From: Bowdeniella nasicola
GTDB lineage: Bacteria; Actinomycetota; Actinomycetes; Actinomycetales; Actinomycetaceae
Length of the DNA: 64,000 nucleotides
NCBI RefSeq assembly: GCF_900107735.1
Contig: NZ_FNQV01000013.1
Span: 1-64,000, forward strand
Direction of reading: 5' to 3'
Both the position numbers and the translations under genes were made by a program. How positions within the stretch are numbered: position 1 is the first letter of the stretch; each line of letters starts with the position of its first letter. A model generated the notes under the pieces. The model saw nothing but the letters and a program-made list of their open reading frames with translations. It was not told where the DNA came from and searched no databases. Positions 28,283 to 36,544 of this stretch are shown in pieces.

Positions 28283-29125
28283 CTACTCCTTAACTGTGGG
28301 GCCCGCGCCGAAGGTGATGGTGAGCGCGCCGGCCTGACCAAAGTCTGCGGTGGCGCGCGATCCCGCTTCAACCGCGTGTGCCGCACAGAAGGACCCGGGG
28401 ATCACGAGGTCGCCCTTCTTCAGGTGCACGCCGCGCTTACTGAGCGTCGTCGCGAGCCACGCGAGCGGGGCCGCGGGGTGCCCCATGACGTCGGCGCCAG
28501 TGCCGGCCCCGACCTCCTCATCGTCGATCAGCAGCGCGCAGCGGGTGCTCGCGAGATCGGCGATGTCGAGGTCGAGCGGTTCGCGCGAGACGGCGACGGC
28601 GCCGAGCGAGGCGTTATCGGCGACGGTGTCGACGAGGCGGATGTCCCAGTCGCGGATGCGAGAATCGATAATCTCGATCGCGGCGTGCACCGAGGCGATC
28701 GCCTCGATCGCCTCATCCAGGCTCACCTCGCCCGTGAGGTCCGCGCCGAGGTAGAAGCCAAACTCGGGTTCGACCTTCGGCGAGATGAAATGCTCGACGG
28801 GGATTTCGGCGTCGTCGTAGAAGACGACGTCGTCGGTGAAGAAGCCGAAGTCGGGCGAGTCGACGCCGAGTTGGCGCTGCATGGCGAGCGAGGTCAGCCC
28901 GATCTTGCGACCGACGACCTTTCGCCCCTCCGCGAGCGCCTGCTCTTCTTGCAGCAGCTGGATCTCGTAGGCCTCATCCAGGCTCAGGCCCTCGATCGTC
29001 TCGCGCAGCGGGGCGATCGGCACGCCCGTCGCGTAGGCCTCGAGCAGGTCGCGCGAGGCCTCGGCCAGCTGGGCCGTGCGAGACGTCGGGGTATCGTCCC
29101 CGTCGGTGATGTCCTTGCCGTCCAC
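28283..29125 (-). CDS. mhpD: 2-keto-4-pentenoate hydratase
   Basis: Adds water to 2-hydroxypenta-2,4-dienoate to give 4-hydroxy-2-oxopentanoate. The 280-residue protein belongs to the fumarylacetoacetase-like fold: [36 protein letters not shown] with the metal acidic residues, and [23 protein letters not shown]. The catalytic Lys is in VGRKIGLTS. The N terminus is about 15 residues longer than in Escherichia coli MhpD (269), with an acidic unconserved stretch. It abuts mhpB directly with no gap. Confidence 0.95.
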   Translation of the reverse strand: MDGKDITDGDDTPTSRTAQLAEASRDLLEAYATGVPIAPLRETIEGLSLDEAYEIQLLQEEQALAEGRKVVGRKIGLTSLAMQRQLGVDSPDFGFFTDDVVFYDDAEIPVEHFISPKVEPEFGFYLGADLTGEVSLDEAIEAIASVHAAIEIIDSRIRDWDIRLVDTVADNASLGAVAVSREPLDLDIADLASTRCALLIDDEEVGAGTGADVMGHPAAPLAWLATTLSKRGVHLKKGDLVIPGSFCAAHAVEAGSRATADFGQAGALTITFGAGPTVKE

Positions 29126-30076
29126 TTAGGCCTCCTTGGCCGTCATGACGCCGAAGCCCGCAATGTATTCGCGGATCGGCCGGTAGAACTCGTAGGTGAC
29201 GTCGTAGGTGCCGGCGGCCGCGCGCAGCGCGGAGAATGCCGCGACCCAGGTGCGGGTTTCGTGCGAGGAACGCCCGGCCTCTTCGGCCATGTCCTCGGCG
29301 GTGAAGGCGTCGAAGCGCTCGAGCTCGCCGGAGCGGCAAATGTCCATGAAGGCGGCGTCCCACTCGGGGTTGAGGTCGCGGATATCGGCCTCACCGGCGG
29401 CGAAGGCCTTCGCGACGGCGATCGTGTTGGCCTCTCGGGCGGCGCGTGCCTCGGGGGTGGGGTGGCGGCCCTCGAGCAGGAACTTGCGCTGTTCCTCGGT
29501 CGCGGTCGCCCACTGCGGAACCGGCGGCTCGTGGGACAGGCCACCGGAGCCGATGAACAGCACCTTCTTGTCGGCCAGGTGCTCCTTCACAAAGGCGCCG
29601 ACGGCGTCGCCGAGCTTGCGCACGCGCGCCATCCGCATGAAGGGCTTGGCAAGTCCGTTCACGAAGACGGGAATGACCGACAGCTCCGCGACTCGCTCGC
29701 CGAACATGATTTCGATCGGCTGGACGGCGCCGTGGTCGACCTCCATGCGACGCGAGATCGCGGTGTCCAGGTCCTGGTCGATGATGTACTGCGCGAGATC
29801 CTGGGCGATCTCCGTGGGGACGTTGAGCTCGCCGTCGAAGGAGTTGTAGTCGCCGGTGCCGACGGCCGCAAAGCCGACGCAAAACGGCGGCATGAGGTCG
29901 TAGAAGAAACCGTTGTAGTGGTCCGGGCCGAAGTTGATGATGAGGTCGGGATCGAACTGGGTGACGAACTCGCGCGCCTCGGCGAATGCGCCTTGGACGG
30001 CCTCGGCGACCTCTTCGGGCGGGTTGGCGTGTTCGAGCAGCGGCGAGTGGGACATCGTGAGCAGGGCGACGGGCAT
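29126..30076 (-). CDS. mhpB: 2,3-dihydroxyphenylpropionate 1,2-dioxygenase
   Basis: Extradiol (class III) dioxygenase that opens the ring of 2,3-dihydroxyphenylpropionate or its cinnamate analog. From the ATG at 30076 (MPVALLTMSHSPLL) the protein is 316 residues, against 314 in Escherichia coli. The proposed acid-base histidine is at H115 (VDHGAVQP), the same number as in the Escherichia coli enzyme, and the second at H182 (GSGGLSHEPPVPQ). Iron-site HSPLL and GPDHYNGFF are kept. In-frame sequence upstream of 30076 overlaps mhpA and is Arg/Ser-rich shadow. Confidence 0.97.
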   Translation of the reverse strand: MPVALLTMSHSPLLEHANPPEEVAEAVQGAFAEAREFVTQFDPDLIINFGPDHYNGFFYDLMPPFCVGFAAVGTGDYNSFDGELNVPTEIAQDLAQYIIDQDLDTAISRRMEVDHGAVQPIEIMFGERVAELSVIPVFVNGLAKPFMRMARVRKLGDAVGAFVKEHLADKKVLFIGSGGLSHEPPVPQWATATEEQRKFLLEGRHPTPEARAAREANTIAVAKAFAAGEADIRDLNPEWDAAFMDICRSGELERFDAFTAEDMAEEAGRSSHETRTWVAAFSALRAAAGTYDVTYEFYRPIREYIAGFGVMTAKEA

Positions 30077-30086
30077 GATGGGCTCC

Positions 30087-31817
30087 TTAGATCGTGGACG
30101 AGAGTGCGGCGAGCAGCGACCGGAACGCAGGAGAGGCCTCCTGCGCGAGCACCGCCGCGGCCACGAACCGGTCGGGACGGATGAACACAAGGGAGACGGG
30201 ACGGTCGTCGTACCATCTCTTGAGCGCGCCGGTGTGATCGCCGATGACGACGAAGTCATCGGCGGCCTCGTAGGCCGCTTCGGCCCAGGGGCGCTGGGTT
30301 TCGGGAACGATGCACGCAAATCTCATGCCGAGCTCGCGTGCCTTGTCGAGCAGTTCGGGCGCGAGGTGGCGGCGAGGGTCATTGCCCCACGCGGCGATCG
30401 CCCACCACGGACCGAGCGCATCGTCGAGTAGGATCGGGCCGTCATGGCCCGCGACGCTCACGCGCGGCTGAATGAACTGCACGCCGACGGGCGAATCGCA
30501 GTTCTCGGCCGTCGCAACGGGGATGAGGTCGCGCGTGATCTTCGCGGCCGCGCGGCCGGGTGCGAGCGTATTGGGATCGACGAGCACGCCGCGGGTGTAG
30601 CGCGGCATTGGCTTAAAGCGCATCTCGGAGAAGTAGGACTTGATCTGCGGCACGGCGCCGAGCGCAGTCGAGACCGAATCGCGCACGAGCGCCACGCGCT
30701 TGTCCTGCTGCTTGATGAAATTTCCCATGGTCATCGATAGGTCGACCATGGCCTTGGCGTGTTCGCGCCGCTCCGCGTCGTAGGTATCGAGCAGGTCGAG
30801 GCCCGCCTGGCCGCGGGTGAGCGTCGCGATCTTCCACGCGAGGTTCGTCGCATCGCGCAGCCCCGAGTTGAAGCCCTGCCCCATCCACACGGGCATGAGG
30901 TGGGCGGCGTCACCCGCGATGATGACGCGGCCAGAGCGGAAGGTGTCCGCGACGCGGCCGTGGTGGGTAAAGACGCGGCGCCGAATGACCTGCAGGCTCG
31001 TCGGATCCGGCACGTGCGGGGTGAGCAGGCCGTGCACGAAGGCGTCGTCCTCGCTCGCATCGGAGGGCTCATCCTCGTGCAGCATGAACTCCCAGCGGCG
31101 CACCGCGTGCGGCAGCCCGATCGAAACGTACGGCCGCTTCGGATCGGCCCCGAGGTAGACGCCGGGCGTGCCGACGGGATCGTTTTCCACATCGACGACG
31201 AGCCAGCGGGTCGAGGGCGATTCCCCGACGAAGGTCGCGCCCAGCCACTTGCGGGTAAAGGAGCGGCCGCCCTCGCAGCCGACGACGAACTTCGCGCACA
31301 CCTGGCGCGTGGTCGGGCTCGTGCCCGGCAGCGGGCCGGTCGTACCGTCCATGTCACGCGGGCCGACTTCGAGCGTCGCCGTGACGAGGTCGTCCGATTC
31401 CTCCAAGCCGATGAGCATGTGCTCGAAGGCAACGGTCACGTGCTCATAGCGATCCAGACCCTCGAAGAAGGCGCGGTCCACGAGCGGCTGGATGAAGCCG
31501 TGCTTGCGCGCGAAGCCGAAGGGTTCGCTCGTGGGATTGTTCGCGGTCAGGACGCGGCCTTTGCCGTTGACGATCTTGACGATGTGGTTCGGGTTGGTGT
31601 GCGGCCGCACGGGCTCGATGAGCCCCATCGCCTGGATCGTGCGGTAGGACTCGTCATCCAGTCCGACGCCGCGCGGGTAGTCGATGAGGTCGCTGCGCGC
31701 CTCGGCGAGCAGCACCGAGACGCCGTAGCCACCGAGCAGGTTCGCCAGGGTCAGGCCGACGGGCCCGGCGCCGACGATGAGGACATCAACCTCCTCGCGA
31801 TTGCTCTCCTCAGCCAT
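30087..31817 (-). CDS. mhpA: 3-(3-hydroxyphenyl)propionate hydroxylase, FAD monooxygenase
   Basis: Flavin monooxygenase that ortho-hydroxylates 3-hydroxyphenylpropionate, feeding mhpB. The 576-residue protein opens with DVLIVGAGPVGLTLANLLGGYG (FAD Rossmann), PRGVGLDDESYRTIQAMGL, and the FAD/NAD motif RVIIAGDAAHLMPVWMGQGFNSGLRDATNLAWKIA near residues 280-315. A thioredoxin-like C-terminal domain follows. It is slightly longer than MhpA (554). Together with the dioxygenase route this gives two entries to the same ring-cleavage substrate, as in Escherichia coli. Confidence 0.94.
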   Translation of the reverse strand: MAEESNREEVDVLIVGAGPVGLTLANLLGGYGVSVLLAEARSDLIDYPRGVGLDDESYRTIQAMGLIEPVRPHTNPNHIVKIVNGKGRVLTANNPTSEPFGFARKHGFIQPLVDRAFFEGLDRYEHVTVAFEHMLIGLEESDDLVTATLEVGPRDMDGTTGPLPGTSPTTRQVCAKFVVGCEGGRSFTRKWLGATFVGESPSTRWLVVDVENDPVGTPGVYLGADPKRPYVSIGLPHAVRRWEFMLHEDEPSDASEDDAFVHGLLTPHVPDPTSLQVIRRRVFTHHGRVADTFRSGRVIIAGDAAHLMPVWMGQGFNSGLRDATNLAWKIATLTRGQAGLDLLDTYDAERREHAKAMVDLSMTMGNFIKQQDKRVALVRDSVSTALGAVPQIKSYFSEMRFKPMPRYTRGVLVDPNTLAPGRAAAKITRDLIPVATAENCDSPVGVQFIQPRVSVAGHDGPILLDDALGPWWAIAAWGNDPRRHLAPELLDKARELGMRFACIVPETQRPWAEAAYEAADDFVVIGDHTGALKRWYDDRPVSLVFIRPDRFVAAAVLAQEASPAFRSLLAALSSTI

Positions 31818-31822
31818 GGTCC

Positions 31823-32734
31823 TTACGCCTCCGCCTTGCCGAGCAGGAAGTCCAGGTGGAGCTTGTTGAAGGTCTCGGTGTCTTCGTACTGCGGCCAGTG
31901 TCCGCAGTTTTCCATCACCTGCAGGTGGCCGTTCGGGATGAGGTCCGCGATGCGTGCGCCCTCATCAACGGGGCCCGAGGGGTCCTTCGTCGTCCACAGC
32001 ACCATCGCGGGCGCCTGGATCTCGCGCAGGTCATCGTCGGAGAGCATGTTGCGCTTGCGGGTCTCCAGGTCCTGCAGCGCCATGTTCATCTCGCACGCCA
32101 TGGGCCAGTCGGGCTGCTGGAAGATGCGCTGGCGGGTACGGATGAGGTCGGGGGTAACCATGGTCGGGTCGGCCATGAGCCATTCCAGGCGGGCCTTCAC
32201 ACGCTCCCAGGACGGGTCCTTCGCCGCCTCCATCGACAGCGTGTACAGGCGCTCCATGACCTTGGGGTTGGCCATCGTGCCACCCATCGTGTTGAGGACG
32301 ACGCGCTCGACCTTGTCGGGATGCAGCTGGGCGAGGCGGGCCGCGGTCCAGCCGCCGAGGGACTCGCCGGACAGGTAGGCCTTGTCGTAACCGAGGGCCT
32401 CGATGACGGCGAGGACCTGGTCGACGTAGTGCTTGATCTCCAGCGGATGCTCGGGCTTGGCCGAGTAGCCGTGGCCGATGAAGTCGATCGCGTAAACGTT
32501 GAAGTGCTCGGCGTGCGCCGCCAGGTTACGGGCGTAGGCTTCGGCATGGCCGGTGACGCCGTGCAGCAGGAGCAGCAGCGGCTTGTCATCCGAGCCGGCG
32601 TGCAGGTAGCGGGTCTTATAGGGCCCCGCCTGCAGGTAGCCCTGAGAGAACTCGACTTCCGCGAGATCGTCCCACACAGAGGTGTACGGCCGGCCGTTGA
32701 TGCTGCCGTCGGATTCGATAACCTGCTGAGACAT
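31823..32734 (-). CDS. mhpC: 2-hydroxy-6-oxonona-2,4-dienedioate hydrolase
   Basis: Alpha/beta hydrolase that splits the ring-fission product into 2-hydroxypentadienoate and succinate (or fumarate from the cinnamate analog). The 303-residue protein has the nucleophile elbow SGESLGG with Ser125, the oxyanion block LLLHGVTGHAEAYARN, catalytic Asp in TTKDPSGPV and His in ENCGHWPQYED near the C terminus. It is the first gene of the operon, with a leader region of more than 330 bp upstream. Its distance to mhpA is 5 bp. Confidence 0.95.
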   Translation of the reverse strand: MSQQVIESDGSINGRPYTSVWDDLAEVEFSQGYLQAGPYKTRYLHAGSDDKPLLLLLHGVTGHAEAYARNLAAHAEHFNVYAIDFIGHGYSAKPEHPLEIKHYVDQVLAVIEALGYDKAYLSGESLGGWTAARLAQLHPDKVERVVLNTMGGTMANPKVMERLYTLSMEAAKDPSWERVKARLEWLMADPTMVTPDLIRTRQRIFQQPDWPMACEMNMALQDLETRKRNMLSDDDLREIQAPAMVLWTTKDPSGPVDEGARIADLIPNGHLQVMENCGHWPQYEDTETFNKLHLDFLLGKAEA

Positions 32735-32864
32735 TACTGCTCCTTTGCTCGGATATTGCGTGCCTTACTTTGACTGTACGAGCGCGCGTGCCCCAGCGTC
32801 GGGGAACTGTTCCATCGCGTGAAACATGAGCAGTTTTGTGCCGCCTGGTGGTAAACCTTACACC

Positions 32865-32910
32865 AACCTAACCATCTACCTTTCTCCTGGTTAGGTTCGG
32901 TTAGGTTAGG
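32865..32910. repeat. TTAGG-rich repeat, copy A
   Basis: AACCTAACCATCTACC followed by TTTCTCCT and then GGTTAGGTTCGGTTAGG plus TTAGG. The outer CCTAACC and the following GGTTAGG form an inverted repeat, and the right side has three tandem GGTTAG-like units. Nearly identical over its whole length to copy C at 34587-34631; copy B at 33003-33039 is partial. Confidence 0.85.
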
Positions 32911-33002
32911 TGTCTGGAAGTAGCTACAAGGAACCCTTTACACAAGTAAGCCCCGCACGAATACAAGACAAAACCACTGACCCGACACCCCTTTCACAAC
33001 TT

Positions 33003-33039
33003 AACCACCTACTTTCCTCCTGGTTAGGTACGATGTAGG
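33003..33039. repeat. TTAGG-rich repeat, copy B (partial)
   Basis: AACCACCTACTTTCCTCCTGG leads into GGTTAGGTACGATGTAGG, matching the left and centre of copies A and C but diverging after the first GGTTAGG unit. It ends about 30 bp before the AlbA_2 start, where an operator for that gene would be expected. Confidence 0.75.
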
Positions 33040-33071
33040 GCACGTGTGAGGTTCTTCGAAAGAGGCTAGGG

Positions 33072-34592
33072 ATGACGGACGCCGAAGCGGATGTGCGGAA
33101 GCTGATCCAAGCTCTGCGCAAAATCGGAACTGATACAGAATCGGTCGAGGTGAAGACTGCGGCCAGAGGAATACCAAAAGATCTTCGCGCAACGATGTCC
33201 GCTTTCGCCAATGGCAACGGCGGAACACTTATCCTCGGGTTGAACGAGCAAGAAGGCTTTATCCCAGTTCAGGGATTTGATGCTAAGGCTGGGGCAGATG
33301 CTCTAACGGGGATTGCGGCCAATGATCTCTCTCCAGCCCTTCGGTTTCCGATATCGATAATTCCCTTTGAGGAGGGAGCTGTTGTCGTCGCCAAGGTGGT
33401 GGCACTTCCGCCCGCGGAGCGCCCGTGTTTCGTCACAAGCCAAGGAAAGTACGGTGGTAGCTATATAAGGTCACACGACGGAAACCGCTTACTCACTCCC
33501 TATGAGATCGACCGCATGAGCGAGAATCGCTCCCAACCTCTTTTCGATCGCGAAACCGTCATCGATGCGGACCTATCCGACCTAGACGGGCGCGCAGTCG
33601 CCAACCTCTTAGCGCGCCTACAAACAACTAAGCCTCGTGCAGTCAAGGGCGGACGCGAAGTAGCGCTACGCAGGCTCCACGTAATCGGCAGGGATACTGG
33701 CGAGACTGACCACCCCACCCTTGCGGGTCTTCTCGCTCTCGGCGATTACCCACAGGAATTTTTCCCCCGACTGAATGTAGCGTTTGCGGTCTATCCCGGC
33801 ACTACCAAGGCGGACGTGCTTTCCGGAGGAGCTAGGCTGCTTGATTCTCGTTCCATTGACGGCTCAATTCCGGAAATGGTCGAGGATACAGTCGCAGCGG
33901 TTAGCCGAAACATGCGCACCGGCGGATTGATCGAGGGCGCCTTCCGAAAAGACCTACCAGACTATCCACTTGAAGCTGTACGAGAAGCCATCACCAACGC
34001 GCTCATGCATCGCGACTATTCTCCTATGTCTAGAGGCACTCCAGTTCAAGTCGACATGTATGTGGATCGCATGGAGATCATTAATCCCGGTGGACTCTTC
34101 GGAAATATAACAGTTGATTCACTCGGCCGGGCAGGAACTTCATCGTCCCGGAACGCCAGCCTTTCAAGGCTCCTGGAAGACGTGCAATCGGTAGATGGAG
34201 GCGCGGTGGCAGAGAATCGTGGGACTGGATACGCGATTATCGCGGAAGCTCTACGCAAAGCGCTTATGCAAGATCCGATTCCCACGGACTCTCCCACCCA
34301 TTTCAAAATCACGATGTTTAGACGACGTCTTACTCCTGCGGAGCAGGAGAGCAAGGGCATTCGCAGCACGAGAGGTGCCATCATGCATGCTCTTTCGCAG
34401 GGGAAGTCACTGTCGTCTTCCGACCTTATAGACGCCTCTGGCTTGAGCAGAACAACTATAGTTCGTCACCTGAATGACTTGATTGCGGAGGGAAAGATCG
34501 AAGCGACTGACGCGACGTATAGCCCGCGGCGCCGATACCGCCTTGTTCCCCAGGGCAGTTCTAAAGGGGAGAGAATCTCTAAATCTACCTAA
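33072..34592 (+). CDS. AlbA_2-domain ATP-binding protein with C-terminal winged helix
   Basis: A 506-residue protein of the Schlafen AlbA_2 group. The N-terminal domain shows ESVEVKTAARGIPKDLRATMSAFANGNGGTLILGL at residues 23-57. A GHKL-type ATPase C-terminal part follows: EAVREAITNALMHRDYSPMSRGTPVQVDMY, then INPGGLFGN and NRGTGYAIIAEAL. The last 70 residues (RGAIMHALSQGKSLSSSDLIDASGLSRTTIVRHLNDLI) look like a winged helix. Such proteins are widespread, often on mobile DNA, and role is usually unknown; DNA-binding regulator is inferred. GC content is clearly lower than in its neighbours. Its stop codon lies inside repeat copy C. Confidence 0.88.
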   Translation: MTDAEADVRKLIQALRKIGTDTESVEVKTAARGIPKDLRATMSAFANGNGGTLILGLNEQEGFIPVQGFDAKAGADALTGIAANDLSPALRFPISIIPFEEGAVVVAKVVALPPAERPCFVTSQGKYGGSYIRSHDGNRLLTPYEIDRMSENRSQPLFDRETVIDADLSDLDGRAVANLLARLQTTKPRAVKGGREVALRRLHVIGRDTGETDHPTLAGLLALGDYPQEFFPRLNVAFAVYPGTTKADVLSGGARLLDSRSIDGSIPEMVEDTVAAVSRNMRTGGLIEGAFRKDLPDYPLEAVREAITNALMHRDYSPMSRGTPVQVDMYVDRMEIINPGGLFGNITVDSLGRAGTSSSRNASLSRLLEDVQSVDGGAVAENRGTGYAIIAEALRKALMQDPIPTDSPTHFKITMFRRRLTPAEQESKGIRSTRGAIMHALSQGKSLSSSDLIDASGLSRTTIVRHLNDLIAEGKIEATDATYSPRRRYRLVPQGSSKGERISKST

Positions 34593-34631
34593 CCATCAAC
34601 CTACCTCCCGGTTAGGTTCGGTTAGGTTAGG
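34587..34631. repeat. TTAGG-rich repeat, copy C
   Basis: ACCTAACCATCAACCTACC followed by TCCCGGTTAGGTTCGGTTAGG plus TTAGG. It matches copy A (32865-32910) at nearly every base across about 45 bp, in the same orientation. It begins within the last codons of the AlbA_2 gene, so the TAA stop is part of the repeat. Copies A and C therefore bracket a 1.77-kb segment as direct repeats. Confidence 0.85.
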
Positions 34632-34670
34632 CCGAAAGTAGGGATCCCCGCCAACGCTGGTATGCGAAAC

Positions 34671-34702
34671 GGCCGGTCCAAAGATTGCTCCTTGGACCGG
34701 CC
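34671..34702 (-). terminator. Terminator of the rpsF-ssb-rpsR-rplI operon
   Basis: GGCCGGTCCAA (34671-34681) and TTGGACCGGCC (34692-34702) form a perfect 11-bp stem with a 10-nt loop, 25 bp beyond the rplI stop. On the minus strand it is followed by GTTTCG, a short T tract. Confidence 0.85.
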
Positions 34703-34726
34703 GTGACGTGGTTTGGTGGGTGGGCC

Positions 34727-35176
34727 TTACTTGGCGGCCTTGACCACGACATCCAGGGTGGCCTGGACCTCGGGGTGCACCTTCACGGAAACCTTGTACT
34801 CGCCAACCGACTTGATCGGGTTACCGATCTCGATGGTGCGGCGATCGATATTCTTGTCGAGCTGGGACTCAACCGCGTCCGCGATCTCCTTGGTGGAGAC
34901 AGCGCCGAAGAGGCGACCGGACTCGCCGGCGCGCTCTTCGATGGTGACGGAGTTGGCCTGCAGGGCGTCGCGCAGGGCGCGGGCGTCCTCAACGGAGGCG
35001 ATCTCGCGGGCCTTGCGGGCGGCCTTCATCTGGTCGATCTGCTTCTGGGCGCCCTTGGTCCACGGAGTGGCCAGGCCGCGCGGCAGCAGGAAGTTACGGC
35101 CGTAGCCGTCCTTGACCTCGACGACGTCGCCGGCAGTGCCAAGGTTGGAGACCTCGTGGGTAAGAATGAGCTTCAT
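34727..35176 (-). CDS. rplI: 50S ribosomal protein L9
   Basis: Large-subunit protein that binds 23S rRNA domain V near the L1 stalk. The 149 residues begin MKLILTHEVSNLGTAGDVVEVKDGYGRNFLLPRGLA, the L9 signature. A central helix (QIDQMKAARKAREIASVEDARAL) and the C-terminal domain (GRLFGAVSTKEIADAV) follow. Last gene of the S6-SSB-S18-L9 operon, and the terminator follows it. Confidence 0.99.
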   Translation of the reverse strand: MKLILTHEVSNLGTAGDVVEVKDGYGRNFLLPRGLATPWTKGAQKQIDQMKAARKAREIASVEDARALRDALQANSVTIEERAGESGRLFGAVSTKEIADAVESQLDKNIDRRTIEIGNPIKSVGEYKVSVKVHPEVQATLDVVVKAAK

Positions 35177-35199
35177 CTAGTTCTCTCCTCCCTTAGCTG

Positions 35200-35436
35200 T
35201 TAGCGGTTCGAGCTGGTGTAGGGCAGCAGGGCCATTTCGCGGGCGTTCTTGACGGCCTTCGCGATGGCGCGCTGTTCCTGGACGGACACGCCGGTCACGC
35301 GGCGGGCGCGGATCTTGCCGCGGTCCGAGATGAACTTACGCAGCAGAGCGGTGTCCTTGTAGTCCACGTTTCCGACCTTGACGGTCTTCAGTGGGCTGAT
35401 CTTCTTCTTCGGCTTGCGAAGTTGAGGCTTCGCCAT
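35200..35436 (-). CDS. rpsR: 30S ribosomal protein S18
   Basis: Small-subunit protein that pairs with S6. The 78-residue protein contains the family core [49 protein letters not shown]. No cysteine cluster is present, so this is the zinc-independent form. It sits between ssb and rplI in the standard order. Confidence 0.99.
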   Translation of the reverse strand: MAKPQLRKPKKKISPLKTVKVGNVDYKDTALLRKFISDRGKIRARRVTGVSVQEQRAIAKAVKNAREMALLPYTSSNR

Positions 35437-35483
35437 GGTTGTCTCCTCGAAATAAAAGTGTGAAAAAGCGTTCGGTGTTCGGG

Positions 35484-36008
35484 TTAGAACGGGGGCTCGT
35501 TATCGAAGCTCGAGCCGCCGGTTCCCCACGGGTCGTTCTGAGAGCCACCGGCCGGTGCGTTGTAGTCCGCGCCGGAGGACTGCTGGCCACCCTGGTAGTA
35601 GGACTGGCCGCCACCCTGGCCGCCGCCATAGCTGGATCCGCCGCGCTGGGAGCGCTGGACCTTAGCGGTCGCAAAGCGCAGCACGGGGCCGACTTCGTCG
35701 ACCTGCAGTTCCACGGTGGAGCGCTTTTCGCCCTGGGGAGTTTCCCAGTTGCGCTGCACGAGGCGGCCCTGAACCATCACGCGCATGCCCTTGGTGAGGG
35801 ACTCAGCGACGTTTTCGGCGTAGTCGCGCCAGACCGAACAGCGCATGAACAGCGTTTCGCCGTCCTTCCATTCGCGGGTCTCGCGGTCAAAGTTCCGCGG
35901 GGTCGACGCCACGGTGAAATTCGCGACGGGTGCACCAGAATTGGTGAACCGGAGTTCGGGATCGGCGATGAGATTGCCAACGATGGTGATAAGGGTTTCG
36001 CCTGCCAT
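35484..36008 (-). CDS. ssb: Single-stranded DNA-binding protein
   Basis: Tetrameric OB-fold protein that coats single-stranded DNA during replication and repair. Of 174 residues, the first 110 are the OB fold ([54 protein letters not shown]). A Gly/Gln/Tyr-rich linker ([19 protein letters not shown]) follows, and the acidic tip ends FDNEPPF, close to the usual DDxPF that recruits partner proteins. Its place between rpsF and rpsR is standard. Confidence 0.99.
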   Translation of the reverse strand: MAGETLITIVGNLIADPELRFTNSGAPVANFTVASTPRNFDRETREWKDGETLFMRCSVWRDYAENVAESLTKGMRVMVQGRLVQRNWETPQGEKRSTVELQVDEVGPVLRFATAKVQRSQRGGSSYGGGQGGGQSYYQGGQQSSGADYNAPAGGSQNDPWGTGGSSFDNEPPF

Positions 36009-36048
36009 GATTGCTTCCTGTTCTCAGTGACGACTGGCTCGGATGCGC

Positions 36049-36336
36049 TTAGTGCGCGTCCGGACGGATGAGCTTGGTGCGCATGACGGCTTCGGAAAGA
36101 CCGAGCACGCGATCGAGCTCCTTGGCGCTTTCAGGCGTCGTGGTCATGTTGACGACCGCGTAGATGCCCTCGGAACGCTTGTTGATGTCATAAGCAAGAC
36201 GACGCTTGCCCCAGATATCGACGTCCACGGTGCCACCGGACTTGGTGATGACCTCGAGGAACTTGTCCAGCGTGGTCCCTACGGAACGCTCATCCACCTC
36301 GGGATCGAGGATGATCATGAGTTCATAGTTACGCAT
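36049..36336 (-). CDS. rpsF: 30S ribosomal protein S6
   Basis: Small-subunit protein that binds S18 and the central domain of 16S rRNA. The 95 residues begin [30 protein letters not shown] and include [23 protein letters not shown], the S6 signature. First gene of the operon; AGGAGGTGGGG lies upstream of the ATG. Confidence 0.99.
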   Translation of the reverse strand: MRNYELMIILDPEVDERSVGTTLDKFLEVITKSGGTVDVDIWGKRRLAYDINKRSEGIYAVVNMTTTPESAKELDRVLGLSEAVMRTKLIRPDAH

Positions 36337-36544
36337 TCGTTAACCCCACCTCCTGTGGTCTAGTCGGTCACGGTCTCTCCGTGACAGGAGGGTGATGCGT
36401 GTGAGTATCGACGGGCAGCAGATTTCTGCCGGTGCCGACAGCACAATCTCCCACTATAGTGCAGGCCTCCGCGCGTATCTAGACGTTATCGGCAGCTGTG
36501 ACGAACGCCGGCCTCCCGCTTGCCGCGTCGCCTACGGTTGGAAG

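Larger units (their letters stand above)
32735..33071. promoter_or_regulatory. Divergent control region between mhpC and the AlbA_2 gene
   Basis: The 337-bp gap holds no convincing gene. It contains, from left to right: GGAACTGTTCC at 32803-32813, a short inverted repeat GGAAC-T-GTTCC; a sequence at 32838-32856 (GTGCCGCCTGGTGGTAAAC) related to the operators before the dioxygenase operon and transporter; and two copies of the TTAGG-rich repeat at 32865-32910 and 33003-33039. The mhp promoter must lie in the left half and that of the AlbA_2 gene in the right half. Confidence 0.6.

Noticed and set aside
32865-34631. TTAGG-rich repeats as a CRISPR array or telomere-like repeat
   Set aside because: Only three copies with irregular spacing (about 90 bp and 1.55 kb), no spacers of uniform length and no cas genes next to them; the tandem GGTTAG units are too few for a telomere.
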